DNA of 64,000 nt from contig DATJYO010000067.1 in the NCBI GenBank assembly GCA_035499555.1, positions 1 to 64,000 of the forward strand, in the 5' to 3' direction. Position 1 is the stretch's first letter, and the number at the start of each line of letters is the position of its first letter. The stretch comes from Bog-159 sp035499555. Lineage in GTDB: Bacteria; Acidobacteriota; Terriglobia; Bryobacterales; Bryobacteraceae. The notes under the pieces are model-generated. The model was given only the letters and a program-made list of their open reading frames with translations. It made no database searches and had not been told where the DNA came from. Below, one piece after another: positions 8,771-17,626 of this stretch. The translations under genes were made by a program, and so were the position numbers.

Positions 8771-10289
8771 GCAAGCGCGGCGGCAGCCGCAGCAGGGAGC
8801 GAGCCTGAGCCAGGACCAGCTCTTTTTCTTCCGTGGTGGGAACTCCTTCGAACATCACGAACGCCAGGTAAACCAGGGAGAACACCGCGCCGCAGACGAG
8901 CAGGGTGATCAGCGGCCGGGCGCCCGCCAGGGACACGCGCACGGCGGCGGTGACCAGGAGGGCAGCCGCGGCGGCGATTCCCAGCTTCATTACGTCTTTC
9001 AATAATCCGATGTCCTGCCAGCCGACGCCCAGGATGTGGCCGAAACGTACCGCCGTGATGGCCCGCTCGATCACGTTCACGGCGACGACCACGGTGATAG
9101 CGCCGACCGGTCCGAAGCGCGTCGTCCCAAACCACAACCCGGCGACCAGCAGTGTGCAGGTGAAAATCCTGAGACGGACCAGGAAAAACCGCTGCGATTC
9201 ATAAGCGCGGAACAAAGGATCCTGCAGCAGGATACTGACCAGCAGCAGGGTCAGATTGATCCGGAAGACCGGCACGCTGGCCAGGAAACGCCGTGTGAAG
9301 AAAAACGAAATCAGCTCCGGGGCGACCCCGATCAACAGGGCGTAGATCGGAAAGTAAACGGCCGCCAGCTTCCGCGCGGCACGAGCGATCAGCGAAACGA
9401 TCGCGCGCGTGTCGTTGAGGTGTTGCAGGTAGCTCACGCGAGGAATCAGCACGGCGTTGGTGGCCTCCTGCAGCAAGGTGGTCAAAGGCAACTGCAGGGT
9501 CCCGATGGCGTATAGGCCGAACGCCGCCGCGCCCAGGCGATTGGACACGAAGTAATTGTGCAGATCGGTCTGTACCGTATAGAGTATGCCGGCCAAGCCA
9601 AGCGGCAGGGCATACGACAACTGGTGGCGCAGCAGGCCGGTATCGAGCCGGCGCCAGAAGCCGCGGAAACGGGATTGCAGGTACCATCCCAGCACGCCCG
9701 TCTGCAGCACTCCCTGCACCACGGCGGCGTACATCAGCGCGCGCACGGTGCCAAAGACGATTACGGCCCCCAGATACATCGCCGTACGCGTGAGCTGCAC
9801 GCTGACGATCATGGCGCTGGCCAGTTTCATCTCACCGGAGGCAATGGGGATGATCTCGAGGGGCGAAGCCAGCATCCAAAGCAGGATCACCAGGCCCATC
9901 AGTGGACCGTAACGCGCCAGGGCGGGCTGATCGAAGGTCAGGCCGAGCAGCGACGGAAACAGGATCAGGGTGCCGCAGGCCAGGCCGCCGATCAGAGTAT
10001 TGAACGCGCAGATGTTGAAGATGACTTCCGGCCGCCGGTCCGGTTCGCGCGGCAGGAAGAAATAGGCGCTCATGCCGAAGCCTAATTGCAGCACCGCCAC
10101 CGAGGTGGCGATCATCAGGAATAGCTGTTTGTAAATGCCAAACTGCACCAGGTTCAAGCGGCGGACTACCAGAATCGGCAGCGCCAGGTTGAAGATGTAC
10201 CCCGCCGTCTTGGCGACCATCAGCCAGGAAACGTGAGCGGTCAAAGATCCACCGTTCCCGGCGGTGCCGGCGCGCGCTGCGGGTTTCAT
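8697..10289 (-). CDS. Polysaccharide flippase (Wzx / MATE-like)
   Basis: This 530-residue membrane protein has about 12 to 14 hydrophobic segments starting near residue 20, in the pattern of oligosaccharide-lipid flippases. Such proteins move undecaprenyl-linked repeat units across the inner membrane before polymerisation. The start at 10289 is favoured because its ATG overlaps the TGA stop of the upstream GT2 gene in an ATGA arrangement, a sign of translational coupling; an in-frame start at 10328 would overlap that gene by 43 bases. The C-terminal tail is a proline- and serine-rich cytoplasmic extension, and its coding sequence overlaps the end of algD on the other strand. Confidence 0.88.
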   Translation of the reverse strand: MKPAARAGTAGNGGSLTAHVSWLMVAKTAGYIFNLALPILVVRRLNLVQFGIYKQLFLMIATSVAVLQLGFGMSAYFFLPREPDRRPEVIFNICAFNTLIGGLACGTLILFPSLLGLTFDQPALARYGPLMGLVILLWMLASPLEIIPIASGEMKLASAMIVSVQLTRTAMYLGAVIVFGTVRALMYAAVVQGVLQTGVLGWYLQSRFRGFWRRLDTGLLRHQLSYALPLGLAGILYTVQTDLHNYFVSNRLGAAAFGLYAIGTLQLPLTTLLQEATNAVLIPRVSYLQHLNDTRAIVSLIARAARKLAAVYFPIYALLIGVAPELISFFFTRRFLASVPVFRINLTLLLVSILLQDPLFRAYESQRFFLVRLRIFTCTLLVAGLWFGTTRFGPVGAITVVVAVNVIERAITAVRFGHILGVGWQDIGLLKDVMKLGIAAAAALLVTAAVRVSLAGARPLITLLVCGAVFSLVYLAFVMFEGVPTTEEKELVLAQARSLLRLPPRLPKPGPAPESRDSESVPPPPPRVSA

Positions 10290-11239
10290 GGCTCCGTCTT
10301 CAGCTTGTAAACGCGGCGCTCGCGCCACTGGTAGGCGGTCTGCAGCAGGCCCGGTGCGACGCGCACCAGGAACAGCACCAGAGTCAGCCGCATCGACTCA
10401 AAGTACTCATTCGCGCGGGACAGGTCACGGATGGCAGCGTTTCTGTCGCCGGCCAGGAACGCGCGCTTGCCATTTTCCAGCGCCAGGCGGGCGCGCTGAT
10501 GCGCGCACTGGGATTCGATGGCGTCTCGCTCGGTCCAGGTCAGGCTGGGATCCTGCGCGGCCTTGGCCAGAACCGCCAGGAACCCTTCGATCATCCGCAC
10601 CGAATCCGACGACAGGCTGCCTGCCTGCTTTCGATAACGGCCCAAGACGCGGCGCTGATAGATAATGTGGCCGCCGCGCTTCACCAGGCGCAACCACATA
10701 TCGATGTCTTCGGTGCCGCGAAACGCCGGATCGAAGAGACCGGCATCCAGCAGCGCCTGGCGGCGCGCCACGCACACGCAGATGTTCACCGTGCATCGGC
10801 ACATCACCAGGCTCTCGAAGGTCACTTCGCCTTCCGACGGCGACAACTCCATCACGGTGTGACCCTGCTCGGGCGCATCCCCAAAAATCCGGGCGTCCGC
10901 GTACACCAGATCGACGGACGCATCGCCGGCCAGCACAGGCACCTGCGCCGCCAGATGGTCCGGCTCCCACAGATCGTCGGCATCCAACAGCGCCACGTAT
11001 TCGCCGCGCGCCGCCAGAATGCCGGTGTTCCGCGCGCCGGCCGGCCCCTGGTTCTCCTGCCGGATATACCTGAGGCGCGACGCATACGGTTCCAGAACGT
11101 TTTCCAGCTCCGCGCTATCCGGCGAACCATCGTTGACTACTATGATCTCGTAGTCGCGATAAGTCTGCGCCAACACCGAGTCGAGCGTAGCCGCAATCGA
11201 CCGCACGGCCCGGTACGCGGGGATAACGACGCTCACCAC
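10286..11239 (-). CDS. Glycosyltransferase family 2
   Basis: This 317-residue GT-A enzyme has VSVVIPAYRA at the N-terminus, the nucleotide-binding VNDGSPD near residue 37 and the metal-binding DADD near residue 95. About 100 C-terminal residues are helical and may touch the membrane. It should add one sugar to a lipid-linked repeat unit in the cytoplasm. It is coupled to the flippase gene by a 4-base stop/start overlap, so the two products are probably made together. Donor and acceptor sugars cannot be read from the sequence. The divergent GT-C gene begins 47 bases away. Confidence 0.88.
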   Translation of the reverse strand: MVSVVIPAYRAVRSIAATLDSVLAQTYRDYEIIVVNDGSPDSAELENVLEPYASRLRYIRQENQGPAGARNTGILAARGEYVALLDADDLWEPDHLAAQVPVLAGDASVDLVYADARIFGDAPEQGHTVMELSPSEGEVTFESLVMCRCTVNICVCVARRQALLDAGLFDPAFRGTEDIDMWLRLVKRGGHIIYQRRVLGRYRKQAGSLSSDSVRMIEGFLAVLAKAAQDPSLTWTERDAIESQCAHQRARLALENGKRAFLAGDRNAAIRDLSRANEYFESMRLTLVLFLVRVAPGLLQTAYQWRERRVYKLKTEP

Positions 11240-11286
11240 AACGGGCAGAATACCACGTCGCGTGAGACAATAGTCCTTCTTTACTC

Positions 11287-12810
11287 ATGGCCCGGCCCGC
11301 AAAGCCTACTCTGCTTGCCGTCTTTATCCTGCTTGTCTATGTGGCACTAAGCGGGGCCACCGCATATACTCTACGGCCTTGGATCGACGAAGGATGGCAC
11401 GGCGCGCCCGCCTGGTCGCTAGCTTTTCGCGGTTACATGGGAACGCCTTGCTTTGTAGATCCGGGACTAAAGGACATCGACCGCTACACTTATTGGATCA
11501 TGCCGATCTATCCCGTCGTGCAAGCGGCTTGGTACCATATCGCCGGCTTCAGCCTGGAGTCTATGCGCGCGCTGTCGATATTATGCGTGTTACTCGCGTT
11601 GCTCTGTGGGGCCTGGGTCTACCGCCGCTTAGCCGATGACTGGCCCGGAACGCTGCTGTTTCTAGCGTTCCTCGCATGTGACTATGTCAATATAACTGGC
11701 GCCGCGTACGGACGACCGGATGCGATGGCGCTATGTTTTCAGGCCGCCGCGTTCGCCGCCTATCTTCGTTGGCGGGACAAACACCTTACGCGCGCGATTC
11801 TCCTGAGTCAGGCGCTGGTTGTGGCCAGCGGGCTCACGCATCCCAACGGCGGCATATTGTCGTTTCTAGGAGTGCTTTGGCTAATGCTGTATCTCGACCG
11901 CCGGCGCCTCCGCTGGTCCCAACTGGCGCCAGCCGCGGTCCCTTACCTCATCGGCGCGATAGGCTGGGGCTCGTACATCGTCCGCGACCCCACCGCTTTC
12001 GTGTCTCAGTATGGATATCAGCTCGGATCGCGCACACTGACGGCGCCGTGGGTCTTACTACGGGATGAGATCGTCAAGCGATACCTCACCATGATGGGGC
12101 TGCGTGCGCACTCGGTGGGCAGTTATGGCCCGCACTTTCTCAAGGCGTTCGTGTTTGTCGCTTACTCGGTCAGCGTCGCGGCGATCGTCGCGGTACCGGC
12201 GTTGCGCCGGAGGACCGCCGCCAGGGTCGTGCTGGGGCTGATTTGTATCGACTTCCTGTTTCTGACATTCCTCGACGGAACCAAGGCGGCGTATTACCTG
12301 ATCTATCTGGTTTACCCGTTGACTGCGGCCACCGTGCTGTTCACGCGCTGGTGCTGGCAGGGCTACCCCAGGATCCGGCCGTTGATCGGATTATGTCTCG
12401 CCGGCCTGTTGGCCATTGAGACCGGCGGCGTGCTCGACCGCGTCCGCCGCGACGCGTATCACAACGAATACCTGCCCGCGGTGGATTTTCTCCGCGCGCA
12501 TGCCAAGCCCGGCCAACTGGTGGCCGGCAGCCACGAACTGGGGTTTGTGATGGGCTTCCAGCACGATTTTGTGGACGATCACCTGCTCGGCTTGCGCACC
12601 GGCCGTTGGCCCGATTACATCTTCGTCGAGGAGATCTACCGGCTGCGCTTTGAGACGGTGCGGTTGAAGGACCCGGCCGAGTACGCCAGGCTGCGCGAAC
12701 GGCTGGCGCAGTACCGGTCGATCTACGACAAGAACTTCTACCAGGTCCTGGAGCGTCAGGCGGACCTGCGCCGGGCCGGACGCCAGGTCACGATGGCCGT
12801 GGCTCCGTAA
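11287..12810 (+). CDS. GT-C membrane glycosyltransferase (GT39/ArnT-like)
   Basis: This 507-residue protein has an N-terminal hydrophobic anchor, then PWIDEGWHG near residue 30. An acidic pair just after the first membrane helix is typical of GT-C enzymes such as ArnT and protein mannosyltransferases, where it forms the catalytic site in the first external loop. About ten further hydrophobic helices follow, then a soluble C-terminal region from about residue 390. It should use a polyprenyl-phosphate sugar in the periplasm. The DPM-synthase-like gene beside it could make that donor. The 3' ends of the two genes overlap by 55 bases. Confidence 0.82.
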   Translation: MARPAKPTLLAVFILLVYVALSGATAYTLRPWIDEGWHGAPAWSLAFRGYMGTPCFVDPGLKDIDRYTYWIMPIYPVVQAAWYHIAGFSLESMRALSILCVLLALLCGAWVYRRLADDWPGTLLFLAFLACDYVNITGAAYGRPDAMALCFQAAAFAAYLRWRDKHLTRAILLSQALVVASGLTHPNGGILSFLGVLWLMLYLDRRRLRWSQLAPAAVPYLIGAIGWGSYIVRDPTAFVSQYGYQLGSRTLTAPWVLLRDEIVKRYLTMMGLRAHSVGSYGPHFLKAFVFVAYSVSVAAIVAVPALRRRTAARVVLGLICIDFLFLTFLDGTKAAYYLIYLVYPLTAATVLFTRWCWQGYPRIRPLIGLCLAGLLAIETGGVLDRVRRDAYHNEYLPAVDFLRAHAKPGQLVAGSHELGFVMGFQHDFVDDHLLGLRTGRWPDYIFVEEIYRLRFETVRLKDPAEYARLRERLAQYRSIYDKNFYQVLERQADLRRAGRQVTMAVAP

Positions 12811-13877
12811 TTCCACACCGAAGCCACGGCCAGCCCGCAAATGCTGGCCACCGGCCACCACATCCCGCTGGACCGCAGGAATTGAGCCAGCGCATAGTTG
12901 CACAGTCCGCCCACGGAGCACGCCGCGCAAAAGAGCAGCAAGCCGCTCACAAAGCCCCAGCCGCGGCGCCGCCGGTCGCTGTACGTGAAGACGTTATTGA
13001 GGGCGAAGTTGCCGACCATGGCCACAGCGATGGCGGCCAGCAGGGCCAGAGAGTACGACAGGTGCAACCCGCGGTAGAGCAGCCACACCGCGGCCAGATA
13101 TACGCCGGCCCCGCCGGCGCCCACCATGCAGAACAATACAAAACGGATGGGGACCCAGCCGCCGGCCGACTTATCCAGCACCAGGTACAGATACTCCAAC
13201 ACGACATTAACATCCAGTTTGCTCTCACCGCGCTGGCGGGTGCGAAAAACATATGGCAATTCGGCGAAACGCACGGGGCGCGGCGAAGACGCCACCAGGT
13301 CCAGCAGAATCTTGAAGCCCACACCGGCGGTGCGGCGCATGACCTCGTCGAAAAACTCCCGTGTGAGCATGAAGTATCCGCTCATCGGATCGCTCAGTTC
13401 ATGCCGGCTGACGAGCTTGCTGATACGGCGTCCCCATTGGCTCAGCCACACGCGTTCCCGCGTAAACTCGCCCATGCCGCCGCCCGCCATATTCCGGCTG
13501 CCGATCACCAGGTCCAACTCACCGGCGCGGATCTTCTCCAGCATCCGCGGCAGCAGGGATTCGTCGTGCTGCAGGTCCGCATCCATCAGGGCCACATACG
13601 GCGCGCTCGTGGCCAGTATGCCCTCCAAGCCGGCCGACGCCAGGCCGCGCCGGCCGATCCGCTGGATCACGCGGACGCCGGGCTCCCGCTGCGCGATTTC
13701 GCGTACGTACCCGGCCGTTCCGTCCGGCGAATCGTCGTCGACAAAGATCACTTCGAAGGCCGTGCCGTCGAGCACTGACCGCAACCGTTCGAGCAGAGGC
13801 AGGATATTCTCGCGCTCGTTGAAAGTGGGGACGACTATCGAAAGCTCCAACGGGGCCGCAGCACTTTCCGGGGGCAT
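12756..13877 (-). CDS. Dolichol-phosphate-mannose-synthase-like GT2 with GtrA-like membrane domain
   Basis: This 373-residue protein has two parts. Residues about 10-235 form a GT2 domain with VVPTFNERENI, VDDDSPDGT and DADLQHDE, as in DPM1 and GtrB enzymes that load a sugar onto polyprenyl phosphate. Residues about 240-365 hold four hydrophobic helices like GtrA, often proposed to flip the product. It lies between two GT-C enzymes, which need this kind of lipid-phosphate donor, so the three probably form one periplasmic glycosylation route. Its start is 28 bases from the divergent GT-C gene at 13906. Confidence 0.88.
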   Translation of the reverse strand: MPPESAAAPLELSIVVPTFNERENILPLLERLRSVLDGTAFEVIFVDDDSPDGTAGYVREIAQREPGVRVIQRIGRRGLASAGLEGILATSAPYVALMDADLQHDESLLPRMLEKIRAGELDLVIGSRNMAGGGMGEFTRERVWLSQWGRRISKLVSRHELSDPMSGYFMLTREFFDEVMRRTAGVGFKILLDLVASSPRPVRFAELPYVFRTRQRGESKLDVNVVLEYLYLVLDKSAGGWVPIRFVLFCMVGAGGAGVYLAAVWLLYRGLHLSYSLALLAAIAVAMVGNFALNNVFTYSDRRRRGWGFVSGLLLFCAACSVGGLCNYALAQFLRSSGMWWPVASICGLAVASVWNYGATAIVTWRPARRRSA

Positions 13878-13905
13878 GTTTAATGCCTCATGTTACCCTA
13901 ACGTC

Positions 13906-15486
13906 ATGTCATTTGCATCGCCCCGCTGGCTGCTTGCGGGCGCATTCGTTCTGATCTTACCAGGACTGTTTTGGGGTCTGCCAAGCGCAGTCACTCCCCA
14001 GGTTGACGCACCCGTGCCGCTGGGTCCATTATATTTCTTCGCCGAATACGGTAACGCGCAGGTTGACACGATTTATCCTGCCTTTCATCAGTTGTTACTC
14101 TTGCCAGCCTATGCACTGGCTATGGGCGGGTATTGGGCCACCGGGGGTATCTCGCATCTTAGTTCCACATGGCCCTACGGCATGCACGATGTATCGTTGT
14201 TCTTCTCGACTCTAATTATACTGAGTAACCTGGTATCCGCTCTCATGGGACTGGCGATCCTATATATCGCCTGGCGATTCTGCGTCCCGCATCAATCGTG
14301 GGCCTGGACCGGGATACTGATGGCGGCGCTCAGCGGTGTGTTCGTCTATTACTGTCGCGTAGGTAACCTGGATATACCGTATAACTTCTGGTGGGCTATC
14401 AGCCTGTTTTTTCTGTGGAGGTACTTCTTTGACGGCGCGGTGTTCCACGTCTCCCTCTTTCCCGCGGCGATCGCCGCGGCGTGTGCGGTGGGATCGAAGG
14501 ACCAGGCCAGCGGGCTGGTGCTGGGCGCCGGCGTCGCGATTTTGACGATCGGCTCACTCGCGGCGCCGCGCTTTTCCGATCGTTTTCGCCACGCCGTCCG
14601 GTTTACCTTCTGGATGCTGGTCTTCTATACCGTGGTCGCCATACTGCCGCATCCGCTGCGCTGGTATTATCACCTGCAGTACGTTCTGGCCGGCAAAGCT
14701 CCCACCGAGATCCCGCGGACGGTGGCGGGCGAATGGCGGATATTTCTGGTCACACTCGACTGGCTGGTGAAGGTCTTCCCGATCCCTGCGATCGTCCTGG
14801 CCGCGGCCGGCGCCTGGTTTCTGTTCCGGAGCGGACAGGGACGGCAATTCTGGCTCCTGGCGATCCCGGCGATCACCTATTACGTGATCGCCGTGGCTCC
14901 GACACGGGTCTTTTATCCGCGCTTCAGCGTACCGCTCTTTCTGCCGATGATCGTGCTGATAACACATGGCGCGGGATTTCTGGCCCAGCGGCTGTTTGCC
15001 TCGCCCCGGCGTACGCTGGGATGGGCGGCGGCGCTGGCGGCGTTGCTGATGCTCCAGTGTGCTTTTTCCTATGTGCCGGTGACGTATGCGCAGGTATTCG
15101 ACCGGAAGCGTCAACTCGCGGCGGAACTGCCGTCGGTGCTGCCGCCCGGCAGTTCGTTACTGATTTCCCGGATGCAATCGTATAACTATCCGAACCGCCA
15201 GGTTTACGACGCGTACAAGCTCATGCTGCTTCCGCAGGACCCGATCATGCCGCCCAGCCGCCATGCCGCGAACCTGTTTCACCCCTTGGATTCCGGCGTG
15301 CGGTACTTCCTGTTGGGTTCCGGCAATACCGGCCAACCCTGGAACCCGATCGGGAAATATCCGCGGTTGACCGGCGCGCCGGTTCGCGAGTGGCGCTATC
15401 CGGCATGGGTCAAAAATCACGTCCTGGTGCCCTGCATTTACGAGTTCGCGCTGTACCGCCGGACTGGTCCCTTGCCGGTTGAGTAG
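13906..15486 (+). CDS. GT-C membrane glycosyltransferase (ArnT/PMT-like)
   Basis: This 526-residue polytopic protein starts with an anchor helix followed by an external loop with the acidic residue in QVDAPV. A catalytic acid after the first helix is the pattern of GT-C transferases. About ten more hydrophobic helices and a C-terminal soluble region of roughly 110 residues follow. The ATG at 13906 is chosen because the frame upstream to 13126 lies wholly opposite the DPM-like gene. The first third has lower GC and more ATA, TTA and CTA codons than the rest. A GT4 gene follows 17 bases after its stop, probably in the same transcript. Confidence 0.82.
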   Translation: MSFASPRWLLAGAFVLILPGLFWGLPSAVTPQVDAPVPLGPLYFFAEYGNAQVDTIYPAFHQLLLLPAYALAMGGYWATGGISHLSSTWPYGMHDVSLFFSTLIILSNLVSALMGLAILYIAWRFCVPHQSWAWTGILMAALSGVFVYYCRVGNLDIPYNFWWAISLFFLWRYFFDGAVFHVSLFPAAIAAACAVGSKDQASGLVLGAGVAILTIGSLAAPRFSDRFRHAVRFTFWMLVFYTVVAILPHPLRWYYHLQYVLAGKAPTEIPRTVAGEWRIFLVTLDWLVKVFPIPAIVLAAAGAWFLFRSGQGRQFWLLAIPAITYYVIAVAPTRVFYPRFSVPLFLPMIVLITHGAGFLAQRLFASPRRTLGWAAALAALLMLQCAFSYVPVTYAQVFDRKRQLAAELPSVLPPGSSLLISRMQSYNYPNRQVYDAYKLMLLPQDPIMPPSRHAANLFHPLDSGVRYFLLGSGNTGQPWNPIGKYPRLTGAPVREWRYPAWVKNHVLVPCIYEFALYRRTGPLPVE

Positions 15487-15503
15487 ACTGTTAGATTCGA
15501 AAA

Positions 15504-16715
15504 GTGGAATCCTCCTCCAGTCCGGTTCGCCTGGCGTATCTGCTGAGTCAGTATCCGGCCGTCAACCATGCCTTCATGCTGCGCGAGGTGCGATTGCTGC
15601 GGGAGTTCGGATTCGAGGTGCAAGTGGCTTCCATTCGGCGGCCGGATCGCAATCCCGGGGAGATGACGGCATCCGAGAGAGCCGAGATCCAGGCGACTTA
15701 TTACGTCAAAAGCACCGGCGCGATCGGGCTGGCGCGGGCCCACCTGTATACCCTGGTTTCGCACCCGATCGCTTATTTCCGCGGAATGGTCCGGGCTCTG
15801 CGGATCAGCGCGGCGCGCGGCCTGTTCTATTTCGGCGAGGCGGTAGCCGTGGGCGATTGGATGCGGCGCCGCCGGCTCTCGCACGTACACACGCATTATG
15901 TCTCCACCGTGGGCCTGTTGCTGGCCGGGATCTTTCCGGTCAACCTGTCAATTACGTTTCATGGCCCGGCGGAGTTTGCCGGCGCAGAGCGGTTCCGGCT
16001 GCGGCAGAAAGTGGCGGCGTCCCGGTTTTGCTGCGCGATCAGCCGGCACGGCCTGGAACAGTTGATGGCCGCGAGCGATCCCGCGGATAGGCCCAAGCTG
16101 GAACTGACGCCGCTGGGTGTGGATACCGATGAATTTGCGCCCCGCCCGTTTCGGCCGAACCCTGCCCCGTTCCGGATTGTTTCGGTGGGCCGCCTGGCGC
16201 CGGTGAAAGGCCCGCAGGTCCTGATTGCCACCGTAGACCGGCTGGCGAAGCGCGGCCGCCAATTCCGGTTGAGGCTGGCCGGCGAAGGTCCCGACCGGCC
16301 GGCACTGACGCAGGAAGTACAGAATCGCGGGCTCCAGGAGCATGTCGTATTCGAAGGTAACCTCAACCAGGACGAATTGCGGGAACTCTATCGCGAGTCC
16401 GACATCCTGGTGCTGGCCAGCTTCGCCGAGGGCCTGCCCGTGGTATTGATGGAGGCCATGGCCATGGAGATTCCGTGCGTGGCCTCATCGGTGAACGGCG
16501 TGCCCGAGATCATCACGCCCGAAGCGGATGGCCTGCTCGTCCCGCCCGGGGATGCGGATGCGTTAGCGGGTGCCATCGGCAGGTTGATGGACGATCCGGA
16601 ATTGCGGCGGACGCTGGGCGAGAGGGCCCGCACCAAGGTGTTGGAGAAATTCAATCTGCGGCCCAACACGGAATACCTGGCGGATGTTTTCCGGCGCCGG
16701 CTGGCCGGGCGTTGA
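15504..16715 (+). CDS. Glycosyltransferase family 4
   Basis: This 403-residue GT-B enzyme has an N-terminal acceptor domain and a C-terminal donor domain. The donor side shows VGRLAPVKGP near residue 228 and EGLPVVLMEAM near residue 310, the Glu-x7-Glu region that holds the sugar nucleotide in retaining GT4 enzymes. The start is GTG, 17 bases after the GT-C stop. It should add one sugar to a lipid-linked intermediate in the cytoplasm. The donor is not predictable. It converges on the FkbM gene with 31 bases between the stops. Confidence 0.9.
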   Translation: MESSSSPVRLAYLLSQYPAVNHAFMLREVRLLREFGFEVQVASIRRPDRNPGEMTASERAEIQATYYVKSTGAIGLARAHLYTLVSHPIAYFRGMVRALRISAARGLFYFGEAVAVGDWMRRRRLSHVHTHYVSTVGLLLAGIFPVNLSITFHGPAEFAGAERFRLRQKVAASRFCCAISRHGLEQLMAASDPADRPKLELTPLGVDTDEFAPRPFRPNPAPFRIVSVGRLAPVKGPQVLIATVDRLAKRGRQFRLRLAGEGPDRPALTQEVQNRGLQEHVVFEGNLNQDELRELYRESDILVLASFAEGLPVVLMEAMAMEIPCVASSVNGVPEIITPEADGLLVPPGDADALAGAIGRLMDDPELRRTLGERARTKVLEKFNLRPNTEYLADVFRRRLAGR

Positions 16716-16746
16716 TTCGGGGGACAAGACCTGGTGTGGTCCTGCC

Positions 16747-17592
16747 CTACGCCAGGTGCTCCTTTCGTTGGGCCACGATATTAGCGTATTTGCGGCCCGG
16801 GAAGCGGGCGGTGAAGGCAGTGTGATCGCCGAGGGGCGAGGCCGATCCATCGTGGTTCAGTTCATGCAGCGCGAAGCCGAGGCGCTGCAGGCGGGCCAGC
16901 ACTTCCAGGGGATCGCTGCCCGCCTGGCGTAGGCCCCACGGCCAGAATTCGCTGAGTATGACGAGCGCATCCGAAGCCTGCAACGTCCGCTCCAGGCCGG
17001 AAATCACCCGGCCTTCGAAGCCCTGCACATCCATTTTGATCAGGTCCACTTTGGCGACGCCCAGACCGGCCAGCAGGTCGTCGGCCCGCGTCACTTCCAC
17101 CTCGATCGAATCGCCGGCCAGATCGTTCGCGTAGAAGCGATTGTCGCCGCGATTGGAGAGATTGCGGTATAAGCGGAGCGCTGCGGGCGCATCCGCCAGT
17201 CCCTTGTTCACCAGGATGGCGCGGCCCTCGCCGTTCGCCGCCGCGGTGCGCCGCAGATAGCCGAAGGCCTCCGGGTCCGGCTCCACGGCGATCACACGAC
17301 CTTCCCGCCCGACGCGGGCCAGGGCCAGCGCGCTGTAATAGCCAATATTTGCGCCGATATCCAGGAATATCATGCCCGGGCGCAGGGTCCGCAGGAAGAA
17401 GCGCGTCTCAGCCTTTTCATAAACTCGCAAAGCGAGCGCGCCGGAGACTACCGGATCTCGCGGATTCAGATGGATGCGCGCGCCGTGGCTTTCGATCACC
17501 GCCGGCGTGAGGGCGCGCAGAACGGCATCGGCCACAGCCCGCAGCGGCCGGGGTTTTAGCAGGACGGTGTAAACGAATTCCGGCAGCGTCAT
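16747..17592 (-). CDS. FkbM family methyltransferase
   Basis: This 281-residue SAM-dependent methyltransferase carries the SAM-binding DIGANIGYYS near residue 97 and KMDVQGFEG near residue 190, both hallmarks of the FkbM family. Members O-methylate hydroxyls on polyketides and on sugars of surface glycans. The location inside a glycan cluster favours a methylated sugar. It lies 34 bases downstream of the FemAB-like gene on the same strand, so the two are probably cotranscribed. The substrate is not predictable from sequence. Confidence 0.88.
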   Translation of the reverse strand: MTLPEFVYTVLLKPRPLRAVADAVLRALTPAVIESHGARIHLNPRDPVVSGALALRVYEKAETRFFLRTLRPGMIFLDIGANIGYYSALALARVGREGRVIAVEPDPEAFGYLRRTAAANGEGRAILVNKGLADAPAALRLYRNLSNRGDNRFYANDLAGDSIEVEVTRADDLLAGLGVAKVDLIKMDVQGFEGRVISGLERTLQASDALVILSEFWPWGLRQAGSDPLEVLARLQRLGFALHELNHDGSASPLGDHTAFTARFPGRKYANIVAQRKEHLA

Positions 17593-17626
17593 GGCGTGGT
17601 AGCCGGATCCGGAAGCTCCGCGTCAA

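Noticed and set aside
13126..13905. An in-frame upstream extension of the GT-C gene at 13906
   Set aside because: It lies opposite the DPM-like GT2 gene, has low-complexity basic composition, and the protein from 13906 begins with a good membrane helix.
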